This document shows positions 31,601 to 35,532 of a stretch of 35,532 nucleotides of DNA, piece after piece. Position numbers and translations under genes: made by a program. The DNA comes from Reticulitermes lucifugus (lineage: Eukaryota > Arthropoda > Insecta > Blattodea > Rhinotermitidae), in NCBI GenBank assembly GCA_026260175.1, contig JAKCWW010005664.1:1-35532 (forward strand), given 5' to 3'. Under the pieces are notes generated by a model. The model ran no database searches. It was not told the origin of the DNA and saw only the letters and a program-made list of their open reading frames with translations. How positions within the stretch are numbered: the stretch's first letter is position 1; each line of letters starts with the position of its first letter.

Positions 31601-32699
31601 CGTTGAGTAGTTAATTACTAAAAGTTACACACAAGAATCTTAATTAATGGAAATAAAAACGTGAAATCTTAGTATTTTTAATATTTTTGTTGTTTACATC
31701 TATGAATATGAAATTTGTTATATCGATAGAATATAAATATGCCTATCAATCGTGTACATAATATTGTTTGTAAGATATGAAGTACAAAATATTTCGACAG
31801 GCTGAAACTTTGACGCTGTGAATGGCTGTTAGGGCCTATATGTAACGAACATAGAATTAACGTATACATGTAAATAATACGTTCTTCAAAGAAATACAAT
31901 AACAAAACCTAAGAATAATAGTAACATCCTGTAACATGTGTGCAATTGTGAAAAAAACCAGAAGTCTGATTCTACTAGATTAAACGACATGGCCATCTGA
32001 TAACTGGCCAAGATGCAAGGATCCGTAACTTTCCCTTTTTTTACAATGTACGTACCTTTCCTATCTTGTTTCTTTCTGTTCGAGAAAGCCGGTGTTTAAA
32101 CAGTGGCATTGCGTTTTTTTTGTTCCGCTATCGCTAAAAATGTTCTAGCGTTCGCCACGAGAGGATTTTCTCAAACAAGCCATTTGGTGTGATTTGTTTT
32201 CATCTCATGATTGTACACGCAAATTCTCCACCACAAGTACTTGATATATCCCATTTCTCTGCATTGTTATTTTCGTTAAAACAAGCTCTCACTTCTTTAA
32301 TAACCTGCTTCAAACCCCAAAATAAGCATGACGAAATTCCATTATTTTCTGAGTACTTCTTTTGTTTGGCATTGCTTATGAGCAAAGCGCACTGATTGGG
32401 GCCATTATCACGTGTAGAATAGCCACACGAATTTCCTTCATTTCCGGTTGTGGTTTGTGAATGTATGAATTTCCAGTTATTTGGGTGATGTACATAACTT
32501 TTCATATTACGTGAAATGGGTTTGAGTTAGGGTAGGGATACGGATTGTTTTCTTCCCCACAGATTTCAGACAGGTTCTCGGTTACACCGTATTCAATGTT
32601 CGCGTTGGGACCTTCAGCCGGGATTAAAAGTTATAGTGTCGTGAAGACGACAAAACATGTCCATCTAAGGCAGGGAGTGAAGAATGTATAGAGTTACAG
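31601..32699. other. No confirmed gene; one unidentified minus-strand frame
   Basis: A minus-strand frame at 32200..32505 (101 codons, true ATG) has a protein-like mix of residues, including five or six Cys and many Asn. After its stop, reading continues for about 20 codons in a shifted frame. The opposite strand is also open (32189..32395). I cannot identify it. A decayed transposon ORF is my first guess. Confidence 0.3.
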
Positions 32700-33680
32700 G
32701 CGTACCTCCAGAAGCAGGGTATTATACTTTTTCAAATGAAAAGGGAATCAAAGCCATCAGTTATGAATAGGATATTTGTATATATGAGAAACATATCATC
32801 ACTTAAGAAAATAGAATTTACTAATGACAAGATATCGTATAAGATCATAAGAGGTCCCTGGTGTGATGTTATTTTTCTGAATGCACATATCGCAACCGAG
32901 GATAAAAGTTATATTCACAGGACGGTTCGTACCAGTGACGGAAAATGCATGCAATTTGATTTCTAATTAAATATGAAAATTATGTGAGATTTCTTTGAAA
33001 CATAAGGGAAAGGACACATTTTCAAACCGACACGTGGGAACGAGGGTCGACGTGAAATTAGAAATGATAATGGTGTTAGAGTAGTAAACACAACCACATC
33101 GAAAATCTATCAAGAGCCCAATAGTCCCACGTCGAGTCATTCGTATAAATACACTTCGACTATTCCTGACCGTAGGACTCAAAAGCAGATTGATCACATC
33201 ACGATGCATAGGAAATGGATTTAAAGTATATTTGATGCACGATCTTTAGGAGGAGCTACGATACTGACCACAATGTGGTGGTTGCAAACGTTAGGGAGAG
33301 ACTCTCGGTAAGTAAACAAGAAATGCAAGTTTTGTGTGAAGGTACTAAATCTCGAGACGCTAAACGAGATTGAGTTTAGAAAAGAGTATCAAGTAAAAAT
33401 CTAAACACCTTTGCAGATCTGACAAATTTAGATGATAACAGGGACATTAATAGGGCCGGGGGAAATTTGACAGAAAATTTACGATCTCAGCTAAATAGAA
33501 TCTGGGTCAGTATAAAATGGAAGCAGTATAAACCTGGTTTATGAAGGATGTTCGAAATTTGTAGGTCAAAGGAATCTACCTACTCTTACTTCGGTTGCTT
33601 CGATTGCTACCGACATTCCTTCCAGGATTCAATACCCATTTAATGCAGATAATCTGAACAATGTACTCTTCTTGGTTGCG
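32700..33680 (+). pseudogene. Non-LTR retrotransposon endonuclease region, decayed
   Basis: Read across frames, this matches the apurinic-type endonuclease (EEP fold) half of a LINE polyprotein that databases often call craniofacial development protein 2-like. Recognisable in order are: an IEFTNDKISYKIIRGPWCDV stretch with FLNAHIATEDKS (about 32810..32910); an NDNGVRVVN box (about 33072..33098); a QKQIDHIT box (about 33182..33205); and GGATILTTMWW in place of the RGADCDTDHYLV-type box near 33250. Further on are an NLDDNRDINRA segment (about 33430), KQYKPG (about 33525) and NADNLNNV (about 33640). Many stops and frameshifts show it is dead. The catalytic Asp-His of the last endonuclease box is lost in the frame as it stands. 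No RT part follows. Confidence 0.8.
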
Positions 33681-34618
33681 TAAAAGCTTACTTTCTCGGC
33701 CACCTGAGCAAATGCAAACTTACAGGAACACCCTTGTGTCATGGATTTTTGATCTCTGAATATGTGTAAGTAGTCAAAAAAGTATCCAAATTCTGAGTTA
33801 TCTCTTGGTGTATGCCGTAAGTCTCCTATGCTGGAAATCTAAGCTGAAATGAAGTGCTAGATGTTTGGAACTAGAAATGCATTATATGACTCTATAAAGT
33901 CACAGTGAATTGAACAATCTAACGAGATTTACTAGCAGCAGTTCCTATAATATAAATTTATAGAAAGTGAGACACACAGTTGTAAATTGGCTTGAAGTAT
34001 AACAAATAACTTTCAAATGAAATGTAGTCACCATTATCATTTATTGTTTAAATTGAGTAAGAGAAACTAATTTCATATCGGCGAAATTAAATTTCCAACC
34101 AGTTTGTTTAGAATACAGGCGTTTCAGTATTAACAAACTATGGGAATTATTTTCAGCTCTTTGTTGTCTGCATATTAAATTACCATCTCTCATTGCGATT
34201 GTCAGAGTTACTGTCTATTAATCGGTTTAGCAAGTTGTTAAAATTCCATTATTCTCTTATCTGAAACAAAGCGTACACATGAGTGTCGCTTGTAATGGCA
34301 TAAGTTTGTTGCATAAACAGTAGAGAATTGATAATATATACAGCGTGCGTAGGTAAACGACAAACTATTCTCTGTGTCCAAGCACCACGAGGTGAATTTG
34401 TAAGTAAAATCGGAGGTAATATTAAGCCGATTATTAATGACATCAGTATATATGACGAGAGTTACTTGCACCTTAGGCAAAAACTTTGCAAATGGATCAC
34501 TTCGTGACGTAATAGGTAGAATTTGCCAACGACTGTCTGCTTTCTGGATATCATAGTCTTCACGGTACATGAGTCATTGTAATTTGGTCAACGACCGTAC
34601 GAAAATTATGGCCTTTCC
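33681..34618. other. No recognisable gene
   Basis: The expected continuation of the LINE towards its RT domain is not visible. The 110-codon minus-strand frame at 34238..34570 has no family resemblance. Confidence 0.4.
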
Positions 34619-35300
34619 TGCGCCGATTTTGACCAAGCCCATAAATGCTCAACAGCATTATTTTCAGATCTTTTATTACGGAATTTAAACCAAATTGGGT
34701 AATAAATATGGGAAGTAGAGACAGAAATCCAGTTAGGCCTGTAAGTAAAGTATGGGTTTTCATTGCGCCGATTTTCACGAAACTCCTTGTCACAATCGAT
34801 TTTTCTTAATTTTTACTTTACCGAATTTTATCCAAATTGAACAAAAATTTAGAAAATACGAGCAGTATTTTATTTACCCCTTTATCAGAGTAACACTTTC
34901 ACTGTATCGATTTTAACGAAACTCAGCATGACTCGACGGAATCATGTGAAGAAACTGTGTACCGAATTTCATCCAAATCGTTCATGAAGTATGAATACAG
35001 AGCTAGAAATTCATTTGCGTCCATAAGTAAAGTAATGGCTGCCCCCCTTCCCTTAACCTTTTGGGTGAAATTGGTTTATTAAGTGGTTTAGTTTCTTGGT
35101 CTTGATACCTTATGTTTGTTTTGGTTTTTTGTCTTTCTGTGGGGCGGCCTGCACCGATTTTCACGAAACTCACGCTTGCTGCAGAACTTTCTGTAAAAAA
35201 GACTCCAGCACAAAATTTTATGAAAATTCGACAATGGGTTTAGACGCTGCTGCGAGGTTACGGGTAGACACAGAGACGAGCAGATGGGCGTTGTTTCCAC
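34619..35300. repeat. Degenerate tandem repeat with CCGATTTTCACGAAACTC core
   Basis: The core recurs at 34623, 34768, 34907 and 35154 in worn form, spaced 145, 139 and 247 bases; the last interval fits one unit plus an insertion of about 100 bases. Between cores, phrases such as CCGAATTTTATCCAAATTGA and CCGAATTTCATCCAAATCG recur, as does GTAAGTAAAGTATGG / ATAAGTAAAGTAATGG. The core overlaps in wording with GGACGGATTTTCACGAAATT of dispersed repeat D. Confidence 0.65.
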
Positions 35301-35532
35301 ATAAGAGATTCTTCTTTACTCCACAAATAACGCCTAAAAGCGAAACCAGAACACAAAGCAACAACATTCAACTTTCGCAGTGCGTAGTTTTCATATTATT
35401 ATTCACTTTTACAAATAACACTTACATTTTATGTACAGAGTTATTTATTAGTGTAAGTAGTCTATGGGTTAACTTTACGTTACTTGTACCGTACATTTTT
35501 AATTATATATATCTTATGCAGACAAATGTACA
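35301..35532. other. No recognisable gene
   Basis: AT-rich end of the window with no frame or repeat that I can support. Confidence 0.4.

Noticed and set aside
32736..32966. 76-codon plus-strand frame as a host gene
   Set aside because: It is an open piece of the decayed LINE endonuclease, which continues in other frames on both sides.

Overview
This is a eukaryotic, insect-like intergenic or intronic window of about 35.5 kb. It has low to moderate GC and no long intact genes. It shows GT-AG-type splice signals around short exons, many tRNA-derived SINEs, and decayed non-LTR retrotransposons. The SINE and reverse transcriptase families resemble those I associate with cockroaches and termites (Blattodea). 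That placement is an impression from recall, not a search result. Nothing suggests bacterial or phage DNA: there are no operons, no ribosome-binding-site-led gene runs and no CRISPR array.

Host coding content is small. The best-supported exon is on the minus strand at 29730..29863. It encodes the first half of a Ly6/uPAR (three-finger) domain, with good splice sites on both sides and five of the expected cysteines; its partner exons were not found. A second minus-strand candidate is an open frame at 26482..26838. It carries a very basic protein segment built from roughly 27-residue repeats whose DNA has diverged more than the protein pattern. I cannot name it. A third, weaker candidate is a 177-codon plus-strand frame at 17607..18140 with no recognisable family. 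A TATA-like site followed by a splice donor near 30513..30601 could be a plus-strand first exon or an old LTR.

The rest is mostly repeats. Region by region: a 41-bp minisatellite starts the window (1..123), followed by an AT-palindromic inverted-repeat structure (1176..1322). Bases 2.8-6.3 kb hold SINEs, a dispersed repeat, a 3' fragment of a reverse transcriptase and a hammerhead-ribozyme-like motif. Bases 8.1-9.8 kb hold two SINEs. Bases 10.99-11.85 kb hold a broken antisense reverse transcriptase that still shows its YADD motif. Bases 14.5-17.4 kb hold another hammerhead-like motif, a full-length dispersed repeat, a hAT-type terminus, a SINE and a perfect 32-bp palindrome. Bases 20-24.4 kb hold further repeat copies. 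Bases 27.1-28 kb hold a degenerate 60-bp tandem and another reverse transcriptase 3' end. Bases 31.3-35.3 kb hold a diverged dispersed repeat, a decayed LINE endonuclease and a 145-bp-spaced tandem repeat.

There is no evidence of genes acting together as a system. The observations most worth a second look are the basic 27-residue-repeat ORF, the Ly6 exon, the hammerhead-like motifs, and the sequence core shared by the dispersed repeat and the tandem repeat.
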